From positions 744,001 through 808,000 of the forward strand of contig LR990041.1 of the NCBI GenBank assembly GCA_905147135.1: a DNA stretch of 64,000 nt, in the 5' to 3' direction. The notes below the pieces were generated by a model. The model saw only the letters and a list, made by a program, of their open reading frames with translations. It was not told where the DNA came from and searched no databases. Source of the DNA: Blastobasis lacticolella. Its lineage: Eukaryota; Arthropoda; Insecta; Lepidoptera; Blastobasidae. Made by a program: the position numbers and the translations under genes. Of the stretch, positions 32,531 through 44,193 are shown one piece after another (within the stretch, counting starts at the first letter, position 1; each line of letters opens with the position of its first letter).

Positions 32531-32692
32531 ATTTTTAGAAGGTTGTATTTAGTCTCACATGTCCCCATATCTGTTTGTAATAAAATATTGTAAGTTAAAT
32601 GTGACCCATTTCCCGGTTTCCGATTGAGCTCTCTTTATAACTGCGCTTGAACTTTGATATTTTGACGAACGATGACGTCATTCGAGACTCGG
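32531..32692. repeat. Composite repeat partner, copy 1
   Basis: tttagtctcacatgtcccc to cgatgacgtcattcg; repeated at 34190-34330, both times directly after an inverted family B SINE half. Confidence 0.75.
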
Positions 32693-32699
32693 TAAACCT

Positions 32700-33400
32700 T
32701 ACTATTTCAATACTAATAATATAAAGAGAAAATATTTGATTGTTTGTTGGTTTGTTTGCTTGTCACTACAAATCAGTTGTAACCTATTTAAAAAAATTCT
32801 TTCAGCTATAGAAAGTTACATTATCAACGAGTATCAGAATTTATCTTCAAAAAATTTGAGTTCCATAGGAAAATTGCAATAATATAACCCAATGTTCGCG
32901 TATAATTTCAGAACATCTGCATCAATTTAAGTAATTATTTTTTTATGCTTGTAAATATCAGGGAGGTGTAGGGTACGTGTAGGATAGATGCAGGCTAGGT
33001 GTATAGTAGGGTACGTCAGAGTAGCGAACGAATCGTGCCGAAAAGTGTACTAATAAAACTCATTTCATGGCGATTGTCATTTTCTTCAAACCTTTATAAC
33101 TTCTGCATTTCATAATGGATTCCAAAAATTCTTACACGGTGTTTCGAGGCGACGAAAATGCCTTCACATTTTATTGACAAACCTACCCCATGAGGAACCA
33201 CAGGAGACGTCCTCATTTTTATTTTTCTATTTATTTTGTTTCAATAGGGTAATGGGTTTTTCATTTTTACCCTTTTGATGTCTCTTGCAATATCAATCGA
33301 TTCATGTATAATTTCTTCTCCACAATAATAGTTGCTGATATCATAATTACACGAATATATTTTATTATTATTATTATGTTAAATCAGGCAGGCAGGTTAA
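32700..33400. other. No gene; repeat relics
   Basis: 32720-32900 is a diverged relative of the repeat near 52210 (tttgttggtttgtttgct, then agttacattatcaa). 32965-33015 has a short GTAGG-rich tract. Confidence 0.45.
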
Positions 33401-33625
33401 CTACTGATTAGCCTGTATCCTGCTGCTGAATTCGTCAAGGTCCAGTTTATTTGTAAACTGATTGACATTGTTGGCTGGAACCACTTCTTCTGGAAACTTG
33501 TTCCATGTCTGCACCACTCTATTAATTTTGCAGTTACTTTTTACCTCGGCAAAAACACGGCAACACTTTGTTTTGGCTCTTGTCGCGATATTAATACCAG
33601 ATAAGGTCCAATTTACAATTTGCAA
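33401..33625 (-). pseudogene. LINE C-terminal fragment
   Basis: I-N-R-V-V-Q-T-W-N-K-F-P-E-E-V-V and F-T-N-K-L-D-L-D-E-F, a standard LINE tail (W-N-x-L-P-x-x-V-V). Open for 74 codons. Confidence 0.65.
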
Positions 33626-33866
33626 TCCTCATTTCGAAAGTTGACGAGCTTTAATAATAGCGAATGGGAGAATGATAATGGATTTGGAACCGTCGGATTC
33701 AAACTCGTTGCTTGGAGTTGAGAAGGCAATATTTATTTACTGGTAACATTCATTTCTGAGAGCCAAAAGCGGCTACGGAGAGGGATTAAATACGTTTCGG
33801 GATATACCGGCGGGAATTAGGATTTGTGTAACGGGGTATTTAGATAATGTATTGAGATAGCTTTAG

Positions 33867-34003
33867 GGCGTCGGTGGCCTAATGGTTAAGGGGTCCGACT
33901 CGTACCTCAAGGTACCTACCTCAGTGCCGCCATGTACTTACCAAAGACTTTTCTGAGTTATGTACATTAGTTGAACATTATGCCTCTTACGGTACGGGAA
34001 AAT
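33867..34003 (+). repeat. SINE family B, tRNA-like head
   Basis: gcgtcggtggcctaatgg and the cttttctgagttatgtac block; followed at once by the inverted 3' half at 34007. Confidence 0.75.
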
Positions 34004-34006
34004 CAT

Positions 34007-34189
34007 CATCATCTTGGCGTTAATGTCCCGGTTGTGCTCTCGCGCACGAAGGCCGGGGGTCCGCCTTGACCATGATCCAGGATTTGGCAGGTCAGGTAAT
34101 TACAGTGGAGCAACTGCCATCTCACCTCCAAGACCCAGGGGACAGTAACAGGGGAACTTTTTCCTGGACTTGGATCATATTTATAAATT
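34007..34189 (-). repeat. SINE family B, inverted 3' half
   Basis: Starts catcatcatcttggcgtt and runs to the aacctgg-like block near 34170. Confidence 0.8.
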
Positions 34190-34330
34190 TGTATTTAGTC
34201 TCACATGTCCCCATGTCTGTTTGTAATAAAATATTGCAAGTTAAATGTGACCCATTTCCCGGTTTCCGATTGAGCTCTCTTTATAACTGCGCTTGAACTT
34301 TGATATTTTGACGAACGATGACGTCATTCG
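34190..34330. repeat. Composite repeat partner, copy 2
   Basis: Almost identical to 32545-32690. Confidence 0.8.
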
Positions 34331-34545
34331 GCACGGGAAAACATCGTGATGTAATCTGCACATTCAGGCTACTGAATGTGTAACCGTGATCAAATGTCAG
34401 GTTCCCTGTTGACAGGGTCACGGAGGTCAGACAGCAGTCGCTTCACTGTAATTTACCTGATCTTCAAAATCCAGGATCATGGTCAAGGCGGACCCTGAGC
34501 CGTCGCGCGAGAGAGCGCAACCGGGACATTAACGCCAAGAGGACC
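34331..34545 (+). repeat. SINE family B, 3' half
   Basis: gcacgggaaaacatcgtg, ttcaggctactgaatgtg and aaccgggacattaacgcc in family order. Confidence 0.8.
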
Positions 34546-34970
34546 ATTGAGATATGAGTAGTTTTAGGGTTTGTCCTGCCCGGGAACATTTCACACACTA
34601 ATCCAATAGTAGAATGTTATTTACGGGATGATGATGACGACAATGACGATGATGGTTTAGTGCCTATGTTAGCTTTATTACCCTGTACTGTTCTCTAGTA
34701 CTCAAAATCTGAAACTGGAGGTACCAACCTACCGACAATGTAAACTGTGTGTTATTGATCGTCGGCGAATCCTAATTAGGACAAAGTTGCCGTAAATGGC
34801 CCGAAAGTTTTCAAGCGAGGCCGTCCTTATTAATGACGCTTGACAGTCTTGTCAAGTTGAACACGGTGGCTTTGTAATAAGATTGAAGTAGATACCTACT
34901 TGTACATGAAGTTTGTGGGTACTGGGTATGTAGAGGGAATACAAGGTGACTTCAAATTCATGATACCGTA

Positions 34971-35110
34971 TGCATGTGCTCGTGGTAACAAATAACTTTT
35001 AAAATCGCAATAAAATCAGCTGTTTCTATTTGTTTTCAATTTTGTATGAAACAGCTGATTCTTTAAATAGAGAGTCATTGTAAAAGTTGTTTTTGTCACG
35101 AGCACATGCA
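34971..35110. mobile_element. MITE of 140 bp
   Basis: Ends tgcatgtgctcgtg and cacgagcacatgca are perfect complements, and inner blocks aatcagctgtttc and gaaacagctgatt pair as well. Confidence 0.8.
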
Positions 35111-35174
35111 GGACTGTTTAAAAAGAGTAAAGCGTTTTGGGAAATTATAAGCTTGATTGGTATCCGGGACCGAT

Positions 35175-35255
35175 AACTCTAGTATATGGATACTAGAGTT
35201 TTAGGTTAACTATATTAATTTGGGGTCACTGTCTATACAGTGACCCCAAATTAAT
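35175..35255. repeat. Two adjacent perfect hairpins
   Basis: 35175-35200: 11-base arms aactctagtat around ATGG. 35214-35255: 19-base arms (attaatttggggtcac...) around CTAT. They lie 14 bases apart. Confidence 0.8.
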
Positions 35256-36640
35256 TAATGGGTAGACTCCGTCTAAAAAGGTACAGCGACTTGTAAAATT
35301 ATAAGATTGATTGAAATCAACAAGTAAGCAATCAAATTTGAATAATGCAGACGTCCGTCTTTTATCTACTATCTTGTTGTGTACAGGCAGACTTTGACAT
35401 TGGTATAATAATTTTGAGGTCACCTGTATGTACGATACGATAGCAATATCGTTATGTCACACTGGCTGTTTCGTATCTCAATCGTTCATTTAGTATTAAA
35501 AATGCAAAACTGCAAGTGCGTTGCCAAAACGAGGACCAGGCGATCTGGTCTACAAAGGCCACATTAATCTTCATATTATGATGTATATTAGAGCACCATA
35601 AACTTATATGATCTGGTGCCTTATACTGGACCTAAGAGACGCCATTTTTAATTGTCATGTCAATTTAATGTTAACAATAGCGATGCTGCTGATAAGTTTG
35701 TGACAAATGAATATGAATGAAATGTTATATGTATGATATGAAGAAACGCTAATGTGGCCTTTTTAGACCCCCAGGACATGCTTCAAACTTGTGATGAATC
35801 CGCAACACAATAACATAAGGTTTGCTTGACAGCAAAAATAGCTATTTGTTTTTAGGAGGTCCAAATGAGAAAGCGGGTCACCTGATGGAAAGTGATCCTT
35901 GCGGCCCATAGACAACCGAATAACCGGGAACCGGGATTAAATCAGGAATTGTCGGGAACCCCAAGGGTGAACCAGAATCTTAAAGCGGAATAAAATAAAT
36001 TACTCATAGTTCATAATGATAAGAACTGCATAAATAAAAAAAAAATGATTCGGTTATCCATTTACATAACACAAACTCGATACCGCGATGTAGAAATATC
36101 GATGATAAAGACAGAGCGATCTATCGGCCAACGCGGGTATTAACTCTAGCAAACGCTATAACAATCCATCTAGGTCTAGGCGAACTTTACATAAGCCTGT
36201 CACCGGCATGTCTGTCGAGCAGGTACATCAGAACTCTCGTCGCGTGCTAGACTAGACTGTGCCTGTGCCTCGTAATTTCCCAGGGCCCAGAATACTTTGC
36301 AAGTTACATCACCGGCTCGCGTGAGCTGCTAGCCGTCGCGTCCCGCCCAAGTTTTATGGTTTCCCCTAATGAACTTTTTCCGTAGTATTTACGGATGTGA
36401 TTTTGGCACGAATGTTATCAACGTTGGCAATTTAAAACGGGTTATGGGGGGCAAGTTAGATTGGATGCTTTGTTAGTTTTCATCGTGTTAAGTTCGATTG
36501 GATTGGGAACCCGTGTTCTACCTAACAGAATCGGAGGTTTTCCGAGAGATGATTTAAAAAAAAATAGTTTTAATAATTGTACCTAATAGATGACGTTATT
36601 TGACACGATTCTCGAAAATGAATCAAAATAAGACCATTAG
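35256..36640. other. No gene seen
   Basis: 35850-35970 has a LINE 3' relic (gtcacctgatggaaagtg). Otherwise no signal. Confidence 0.45.
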
Positions 36641-36950
36641 GTATTTAAAGAAAGTTCATGTCAAGAAACCGACGAGCATGTATGAAAAGGTTGATAAAAG
36701 CAGGAAGATAGAATGGTTGGATGTCTGCACAGAGGTCACTAGGTTCGGCCGTATAAATAAAGAGCTCCCAACCACAGTGTTTCCTTTGGACTACGAGTAC
36801 GACATGGGATCGTTCAAGAGGTATATTAGAGGTCTCTTCAGAGGCGGGCAACGCATTGGTAGCACGTTGGTGTTACTGATGTCCATGGGCCGTGTTGCCT
36901 GTTTGGCTGCCGTGTAACATAACAAAAACCTGTCTTAACAGGATGGCACT
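36640..36950 (+). pseudogene. LINE C-terminal fragment
   Basis: N-K-E-L-P-T-T-V-F-P-L-D-Y, G-S-F-K-R-Y-I-R-G-L-F-R-G-G-Q and a stop at 36915. Near-identical blocks are at 46431-46600. Confidence 0.65.
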
Positions 36951-37501
36951 AGGTTCGGCCATTTAGAGAAAATTGTCTAACTAACATAAAGGCACTAGAA
37001 ATATTGTTCCTAATTTATATATGGGTAAACCAACTTGCTACCCTACACGTTCGTTATCCGAGAAATTCCATGTAGCTACTTATCACATGTCTTTCCGTCT
37101 GGTCTAACCTAATTTTGTGCGAAGACAAATTCTCGCCTTACAAATAACAGGTTTGGAATGCTTACATCTCGAGACTAATAAAGTCGCAATTCACGCTCCA
37201 AATATTCGTGGAAATGGGATGTTTTTCTAGAAATTACCAATTACGACAGCTCTCAGCGGCGGGATATAATGTAAAGGACAAGATGGCTGGCTGTAGGCGG
37301 TGACGACGACATTTGGGAATGGAATATGAAAACTGAAAATGTTATGACCAAGTGGTTAGCGCGCTTGCCTTGTGTGTGGGTGGCGCAGATTCAGCCATAT
37401 GCCTCGATTAGTATTTTAATATATTTAAACAGTGAGCTTTTACGATAAATTCGAGGATTTCAGTACTTATCTCGCACAATATCGCTATTGCTAATCTTGT
37501 G

Positions 37502-37740
37502 AGTGTGTTCTCTGACGATTTTAATCTGGACGCCTTCAAGGCTAGAGTGTATAAGGCTAGGCTGTTCCTAGACAGGCATGCTCCATCTTCGGCCGCATCG
37601 TCACTTAACACCAGGTTACTTTTCGGTCAAATGCCTCCTAGTTTAATAAAAAAAAGGTAATTGTTATTTTTTTGTTATGATTTTGTATGTTACATATGTA
37701 TTATATCTAACGGCTTCTCTACCCTGATACAAATAAATAA
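37502..37740 (+). pseudogene. LINE C-terminus and 3' UTR
   Basis: F-N-L-D-A-F-K-A-R-V, R-H-A-P-S-S-A-A-S-S-L and a stop at 37658-37660, then a 3' UTR with ctgatacaaataaataa. Same family as 42290-42655; the 3' UTR recurs at 39500-39690. Confidence 0.7.
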
Positions 37741-37830
37741 CAGTGAGCCGACTGCCATCTCACCTCCGTGACCCTGTTACCAGGGGAACCTGGCCAGATT
37801 GGATCATTGTTACACATTCAATCGTCAATA
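37741..37830 (-). repeat. SINE family B, internal fragment
   Basis: ccgactgccatctcacct and ccctgttaccaggggaacc in reverse order. Confidence 0.65.
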
Positions 37831-38384
37831 AATCGCTATTATGGGCTGATATTGATGAGGATAAAAACGTTACCATTCTCAAATAGTAATAGAATTTACT
37901 TATTGCTTATAAAAAACCTGCTACCATTATGTTATGTGCAAAGCAGTTTGTCTTCCATTCCCGGCATATACGCCATTATAATTTGGCACGTAGCCAAGCA
38001 TTTTTTATTTTGACTCAAACAGTTTTAAGTGCCCTTTAAATTAACCTTATCGCACATGAAAATCGAACTACGAAATGTAAAGAAACTAATTTGGAGCACG
38101 TTAAAGTTTTACGCTAAAGGCGATATTGATCTAGCATTTGCTTGTGACATTGAACGTATTAACTTTGCAGTTCACATGGGTTGCCCTTCGCCTTATCTTG
38201 AAAGTTGGTACTTATAAGTGTTCTTTTATCCGATCGACAATCACGAGAATTATTATCCTGGACAATGATAGACCAGAGGGTTGTAAAGTTTGTTATAGCT
38301 AACGTCTTTGTAGGTTAACCCCCGCAGGGGTCGCAGGGCCAAGGTCGCCGTAGCCAAGCAACAGCCTGACAACAAATCCGCCAT
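37831..38384. other. No gene seen
   Basis: Short open frames only; no motif or repeat recognised. 38385-38500 holds a repeat (gtcattattaatcatgg ... gatgggcgccaaaatc) also at 44520-44640. Confidence 0.45.
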
Positions 38385-38504
38385 TATGCTCCGAGTCATT
38401 ATTAATCATGGTTAGGGCAGAGACGTGGCGCCCGCGACGCTTTCGTTCAATCAAAGACCTTTTGTTGTAGTCCCATGATGGGCGCCAAAATCGTCATGAC
38501 TGTA

Positions 38505-38905
38505 CTCATAGTATACTGTATAGTTATCTGACCCAGTTTCACGTTGAAATACCCCATGACAACGGCGTAGCATGTCTTGGAGGTATATCCTACAAGGGTC
38601 GGAAGTCGACGCTTACATCTGTATTACCTTCAACGAATACCGTTTGGTAATTCTGAGTATATGGTACGCTACCCTAGATGAGACACTCGATCATGACAAC
38701 GTTGCTCACGAGGGATTTGTGGACGAGGAACCCGACACCACCCATTGACAGTTGATCGCCCTCCCGGACGTAAAACAGATTTCCGGACTTCAGGATTATT
38801 GAGTCCTCCCTTTTTCTTCGTACTTCAGATAACCCTATGACATCCCAACGTAATCTGCTCACCACTTCCTCCAGTTCCACAAGCTTTTGGTCGGTTCGCA
38901 ATATC
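38505..38905 (-). pseudogene. RTE-like LINE, endonuclease N-terminal fragment
   Basis: Minus strand: L-E-E-V-V-S-R-L-R-W-D-V-I-G-L-S-E-V-R-R-K, G-G-V-G-F-L-V-H-K, then in other frames R-V-A-Y-L-I-L-R-I and V-V-M-G-Y-F-N, matching the order of RTE endonucleases, which carry a G-D-F-N block (Asp changed to Tyr here). S-E-V-R-R contains the catalytic Glu. Broken by frameshifts. Confidence 0.75.
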
Positions 38906-39078
38906 TGGACATTATATTATGTAGCCAGGGCCAGGGGTCGTTGTGTATGGTAGCCTCTCCTCCGGAGATTCTTCGCACCCTCAGCCCCGCCGTTACCGTG
39001 ACCGCTGCCATAGTCCGGAATAGAGATCCCATCGGGGACTGGGGGCCGAGGCCGTGGTCTGTCATACTGGGGGAGAAT

Positions 39079-39257
39079 TCCATAATCGCCACGCTTGGCA
39101 GGCGGGTTGGCGAATATAGAAATAGAAAACGCTGCTGCCCATTATACAACTTACGGAGGCTCCAGAACTTTTGCCTCGAAAACATTAGTCGTCTTGTACG
39201 ACACCTACGACTGTAAGGGGTTGGTGCTATTCTACTCTGCCGGACACCACACGGCTG
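39079..39257 (-). repeat. SINE-like family A, partial
   Basis: cgccacgcttggcaggcg to gccggacaccacacgg in reverse order; the 3' third is missing. Confidence 0.8.
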
Positions 39258-39499
39258 ACATAGTAATAATATGTATATGTAGCGACATCTATCGCTCCAC
39301 TAGGGAAACTCAACGATACTCACATTACGAGTACACGAACACAAGGTTGGCAAGCATCCGCACATAGATGGCGCTAACAATCCTACATCGCGCTAGAGAA
39401 ATGTGCCAACTTCCACGGCATATATACAACTACCGACGATCAACTGCCGGACCCTTGGTCCCGTGGTCACAACACCCGGCCAGGTGGGTGTTAAATGGA

Positions 39500-39690
39500 A
39501 AAGTGTTAGAATTTAGTATTGAAAATTATAATATTATCTATTAGTCTATTGTTAATTTTATAAGTGGTATTGTTTTATAGGTTTGGCTATAATGTATTGT
39601 TTATTGTTTTTATAATTTTGTATGATACATGTATTATATCTATGGGCCTCTGTAGCCTGATACAAAAAAATAAATAAAAAAAAATAAAAA
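39500..39690 (+). repeat. LINE 3' UTR relic
   Basis: ttttgtatgatacatgta and cctctgtagcctgatac with an A-rich tail, as after the LINE at 37502. Confidence 0.55.
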
Positions 39691-40149
39691 AAAAATATAG
39701 TATACTAGAAATAGCAAGTATAAGAAAACGATTTTGATCGAGATGGTTATTAGTTCTGTTAAATGAAAGTCGGTTCAGTAGTTTGGAAATATTTGAGATG
39801 TAGACTTTGTAGGTTCTATTATAATTAGAAGATAGCGGTCATACTCGTATTATCGACGTATAACCTTTTCCACACATCGAAGGAAAATCTCGCTGACCTG
39901 CTTTACAATTTTCACTTTGGCATGTCACATACATGGGCATGACCATGATATGACCCAAATTTTACTTCGCTTATTATATTTGCATGTGACACGTTGCAAA
40001 TTTATGTGACGTGACCGTGCCTGATTCTGTCTATTTACGTATAAATAACCACCAAACTAACAATGTTTGCCACATTAAACATGCAATACTTTTTATCTAA
40101 CTAGCCAGGCATTTAACCTTTTAAAATTTAAAATTAAATACATACTTAT
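39691..40149. other. No gene seen
   Basis: AT-rich; nothing recognised. Confidence 0.5.
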
Positions 40150-40292
40150 CATACATACTACACCCAGACCCGTAACAGAGATTAAAATTTATCATCGGCT
40201 CGGCCGGGAATCGAACCCGGGACCCGTGGCAACCGACATGTCAACCAACTGCCATGTCAAATTCGTCATTTGACCACCATCTCACCTGGTTG
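40150..40292 (-). repeat. SINE family F (tRNA-Gly-like head), partial
   Basis: cggccgggaatcgaaccc and a degraded head. See 53284-53542 for the best copy. Confidence 0.65.
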
Positions 40293-40649
40293 TACTAAAG
40301 TATTATAAGTAAGAAAAAAGGGTAGGTAGGGGCAAAGTAGGCGAACGAATTCGCGCCGGGTCGACTCGTAATATTATAAAAATTTAAATATTTAAAATAT
40401 ATTAAAAATAAATCTAGTTGTATTATTACAGTCTCGCATCAGGACTCTGTTATAGGATTACATTGTCGATCGACCATATTCATGGTTTTTCCATTGAATA
40501 ATGCTTTTGAAATTGCAATTTTGTTATTAGATTATGTAAGTGGCGAATAAAATGTCAGACAGCGCGTCTCCATTACGCGTTCAAGTACCTATCGGTAGGG
40601 ATTTGCATAATATCTCGTGTCGCGAATATCAAACGGAATGTCACAAGAT

Positions 40650-40912
40650 TATTTACTCGTGACCGGGTGCTGCCTTGGAAGACTGGCTTACTCCTGCTGG
40701 TGGTTTTTCTTAATTTTACTAGACATATTTAATATATTGAGCGCGGTCCGGCTTTGCCTGGCATTGCCGGGTCGTGACTGGCGTGGGGTGGGTTTGCTGC
40801 TGCCATGGGGCAGCCAGCGTGTCACTGTGTGCTTCCTTCCTACTTTCCTACCCCCCTCCTTTTTGACGATTGAAAGAGATATTTAATGTCCTAATCAATC
40901 AATAAATTTTGA
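40650..40912 (+). repeat. LINE 3' UTR, family E
   Basis: Colinear with 24160-24445; ends caataaattttgaatta. Confidence 0.8.
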
Positions 40913-42060
40913 ATTATATTAAATGAAAGTTGTGACATGATTCCTGGGGCCTCCCACCCTGGGGGAGTTAAGTGGTAGGCCCCCTTGAATATCTGAGCAT
41001 TTTACAAATATGCAAATAATGATAAATAGGCGAAATTGGATGTATGCTTCTGTATATCTTTTATGCTACTCATTGACAAGCGAGCAGGGTCTGAAGTCCG
41101 CTAATTTAGTAATGATTGAATTGTAATTGGATCTCAATGGCAGATTGACACGTTTTTGGTATTCTGACGACGGTAGCCGCTTTCCATCAGGTGGACCGTC
41201 TGTCCATGTCCCCCCTTAGGCAATTAAAAAAACTTCTTTATATAGTTGCTGGAAGAAATTTATTTATATAGTCGTGTCTGTCCAGAGTGACTCTGCTTAT
41301 TTGGTGAACAAAGAATACCAAAAATCACGACTTGCCGTTTCAATCACGCTACGTACACTGTCTTTAATCATTTAAGAAACACATATAATACAAATTTCAA
41401 CGAATGCTGTTGCAAATTATCCAATTAAATACATATTACAAGTCAATTTAGAAATAAGTAGTGACTTTTGTGTCATGTACATGTATATTTACTGTCTTTT
41501 GCCATAATTTTTGTGCGCAATAAACTATTAAATGAATAAATGAAACGAATATTTTCTCTTTATATTATTAGTATAGATAATATCTATAGTTGTAAATATA
41601 ATTACCAACACTCCCCGTCCAACTATAAGACCTATTATTGTTATATACCATGTTCTTTTTATTTATTTTTTTGTTTGGGAGCCGTTAGTGTCCCACTGCA
41701 GGGCAAACTCCTCTCTCCCATTTTTCCCCTATTTATTAGATCTATTTGTCGCCAGGTCTCTCCACCATGTTCTTACCAAATAAAAACTATTATCCACCGT
41801 CCACGTTGTTGATATTTCCTACATATTTAAACATATAATATTTTATAATATAACATGGTTTAAAAAATATATATATTTAAAATACTTTAAGTAAGTTAAA
41901 CAATAATGTACGTTAAGTAATATGTTAAACGAAGTTGTCTATATTCCTTGCCGTGGTAACCTATAATTAAGGCTGCACTTAGAAAGATACAATATTTTAG
42001 CTATAAGATGCTATAACTTTGTTAGTGTAAGTCTTGTTGGTTGTCCTAAATAAAATATTC
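40913..42060. other. No gene; LINE 3' relics
   Basis: 41175-41235 (ccatcaggtggaccgtct, then gcaattaaaaaa) and 41670-41780 (tagtgtcccactgcaggg) are common LINE 3' pieces. The rest is AT-rich. Confidence 0.5.
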
Positions 42061-42072
42061 CCCCCTTTGCAG

Positions 42073-42238
42073 GCATCTCGACGCTCTCCGGCTGCGGCTC
42101 CCCGGACCACCTCTCCCGGCTGCCGGAGCTGCCGGCGGCGGAGGAGCGGCGGCTGCGGCGCGCCGCGCACGTGCTGCAGCAGCGGCTCGTGCTGCGACAG
42201 TGGCTCGTCACGCACAAGCTGCAGCACGCGTATGCCAA
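42073..42238 (+). CDS. Internal exon of a host gene, SAM-like region (long form)
   Basis: An acceptor (ttccccccttt-gcag, AG at 42071-42072) and donor (gccaa|gtgagt, GT at 42239) bound 166 bases. In the open phase (2 + 54 codons + 2) it reads L-S-G-C-G-S-P-D-H-L-S-R-L-P-E-L-P, A-A-E-E-R-R-L-R-R-A-A and R-Q-W-L-V-T-H-K-L-Q-H-A-Y-A. Third codon positions are almost all G or C, unlike everything around. W-L-x-x-H-K-L-x-x-A-Y resembles the first helices of a SAM domain, suggesting a scaffold protein, but the gene is not identified. The other exons lie outside the window or were not recognised. The last 16 codons are repeated in the exon at 42714-42768. Confidence 0.65.
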
Positions 42239-42289
42239 GTGAGTGCCCTGTTTTTTTATATCAAACGAGACACGCATTTGACCGCCATC

Positions 42290-42655
42290 TCACCTGTTGG
42301 TAAGTGACGATGCGGCCGAAGATGGAGCATGCCCGTCTTGGACCAGCCTATTCACTCTAGCCCTGAAGGCATCCAGATTATATTGATCAGGGAACACACT
42401 CGCATGCAACGCGTTCCACTCCTTAGCCGTACGCATTATAAAAGTCGAGCCAAAGCGGCTCGTGCGGGTAGCTGGAAGATCCACGACATAAGAATGAAGC
42501 GCTCGCCCGAATCGCGTCTCCCGATGGCGGCGCGGGGCCGGCGGAATGAGGTCGTGCAGCTGCTTCGCACACTCTCCGAAATGTAATCTGTAGAAGACCG
42601 ACAGACGCGCAACCCTACGCCGATGCTCGAGGCTCTGCAGCCTAGCTTCAATCAA
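42290..42655 (-). pseudogene. LINE RT C-terminal fragment
   Basis: Open for 121 codons: R-R-R-V-A-R-L-S-V-F-Y-R-L-H-F-G-E-C, F-I-M-R-T-A-K-E-W-N-A-L, N-L-D-A-F-R-A-R-V-N-R and A-P-S-S-A-A-S-S-L. A jockey-type tail, same family as 37502-37740. It sits in the intron between the two related exons and is fairly intact, so it is recent. Confidence 0.8.
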
Positions 42656-42713
42656 CTGCTTAGTTTAGTACTTAGATTGAGCCGTACCTAGATGTTATTT
42701 TTGTTATGAATAG

Positions 42714-42768
42714 GCTTGGCTTTGCGCCAGTGGCTCGTCACGCACAAGCTGCAGCACGCATACGCGAA
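42714..42768 (+). CDS. Alternative short exon, duplicate of the preceding exon's end
   Basis: Acceptor (ttgttatgaatag, AG at 42712-42713) and donor (gcgaa|gtgagtgccctgttt) bound 55 bases: 2 + 17 codons + 2, the same phases as the 166-base exon. It encodes L-A-L-R-Q-W-L-V-T-H-K-L-Q-H-A-Y-A. Against the long exon the 16 shared codons show five silent changes and no replacement. The first 15 intron bases are identical. Both exons are 1 modulo 3 in length, so joining both would shift the frame; they could only be used alternatively. Confidence 0.55.
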
Positions 42769-43469
42769 GTGAGTGCCCTGTTTACTACTTACATGGAGGC
42801 GTAGGTGCTTTCTTTTTGTATCAATAGGCTTGCATTGAACTAACCTGATGGAAAGCGACGACGAGGTCGAAGGTGTAAAGTGGCTGACAGACGTGCGAGT
42901 AAGTACGCGAACATGTAGCTCGACGACCTTGCTCGCTCGTGTGTTTACTTTAGTCTTGTTAATTCACAATTTGATTTGTTAACGTCAAATTCGTACTCTG
43001 TGACGTCTCTGTGTAATGATTGGCTAACTATTTATTCTAAGCTTTATATATAAGCATATAGGGCAAATCTGCTCGTTATATCCAACGTAGAATAATTATT
43101 TTGACAGCTGAATTCTTAAAGTTATCTATCTTTATCGATAGCTTCGAGTGTACAGACTACGGAATATATATATACAATCTAATCGTTATGACATGACTAC
43201 CGAAATCGATAAGTTTTCGATGGCTATCTATGTTGAAACAGCAGCACATATGATCTAGAAAGATACTGATAATGATAAATAGTCACACTGTTGGAAGAGA
43301 ATGAAAAAAACATTTATTATACATCGCACAGCACGACACAATAATAGCTACATCAAATTAAAAAAAAAATTGTGTATAGTGGTGTTGCTGATGTCCATAG
43401 GCGTCGGTGACCACTGAAATGATAGAAATTTCCATCTGCTTGCCTATTTTTCTGCCGTATGATACCTAT
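42769..43469. other. No gene seen
   Basis: Intron-like AT-rich sequence. 43380-43460 is a LINE 3' relic (tgatgtccataggcgtcgg). Confidence 0.5.
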
Positions 43470-43733
43470 ATCATCATCATCACAGCCCGTAACAGTCCAC
43501 TGCAGGACTTAGGGCCTCTCCCACGAAAGGGGAGGTTATTGCCATAATCTCCACGCTTGGCAGGCGGGTTGGAGATCGCAGTGTTTAAATAATACAATGG
43601 AAAATGCTGCTACCCATTTTCCAGACTACGGAGACTCTTGATCTTTCGCCTCGAAAACATTAGTCGCCTTGTAGCGACACCCATGAGTGTAAGGGGTTGG
43701 TGCTATTCTACTCTGCCGGACACCACACGGCCT
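43470..43733 (-). repeat. SINE-like family A, full length
   Basis: Runs from atcatcatcatcacagcc to caccacacggcc, the reverse of the whole 260-bp consensus. Confidence 0.9.
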
Positions 43734-43979
43734 ATATATATTTTTTTTATATTAAATAACACATTACTTACAATGAATAGGTAGGCAGTCTCCAAGGATA
43801 CTACCGGTTCGCCGGCAAGGAGCCCGGTCGCCATATGTTGCGATTGAGAGGTGCGAGAAGCGTCTCACAGCGCACACACAGTCACAGTTACAAGCACATG
43901 TTGCAGCAAGTCGAACCACGTGACCAGCAAGTCTCTTCTTATTTGACACTAGTTGTAACGATAGCGAACTTGTGAAGGG

Positions 43980-44175
43980 TCATTATCATTATCCGAGCGA
44001 TCAGTCCCGGCTTCTGCCAGGGTCCGCTTGCCGACTCATTCTACTCCATTTCGCCAAGAGCATTGGCTCTCGCATCCGGCTCGGCGATGTCCGCGGGACC
44101 TCTTTCCTGGTACCGTAAGGTATGGGTACCACGAATCCCTGGGGTTTACGCAAAACGTGAACAAACGGCGATCTT
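43980..44175 (+). repeat. Dispersed repeat family H, copy 2
   Basis: Colinear with 31138-31375. Confidence 0.7.
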
Positions 44176-44193
44176 TGTACTTATCCGCGATTT

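Noticed and set aside
42011..42303. Serine/arginine-rich and other frames over the GC-rich exon
   Set aside because: The 54-codon frame bounded by splice sites and repeated with silent changes at 42714 is the supported one.
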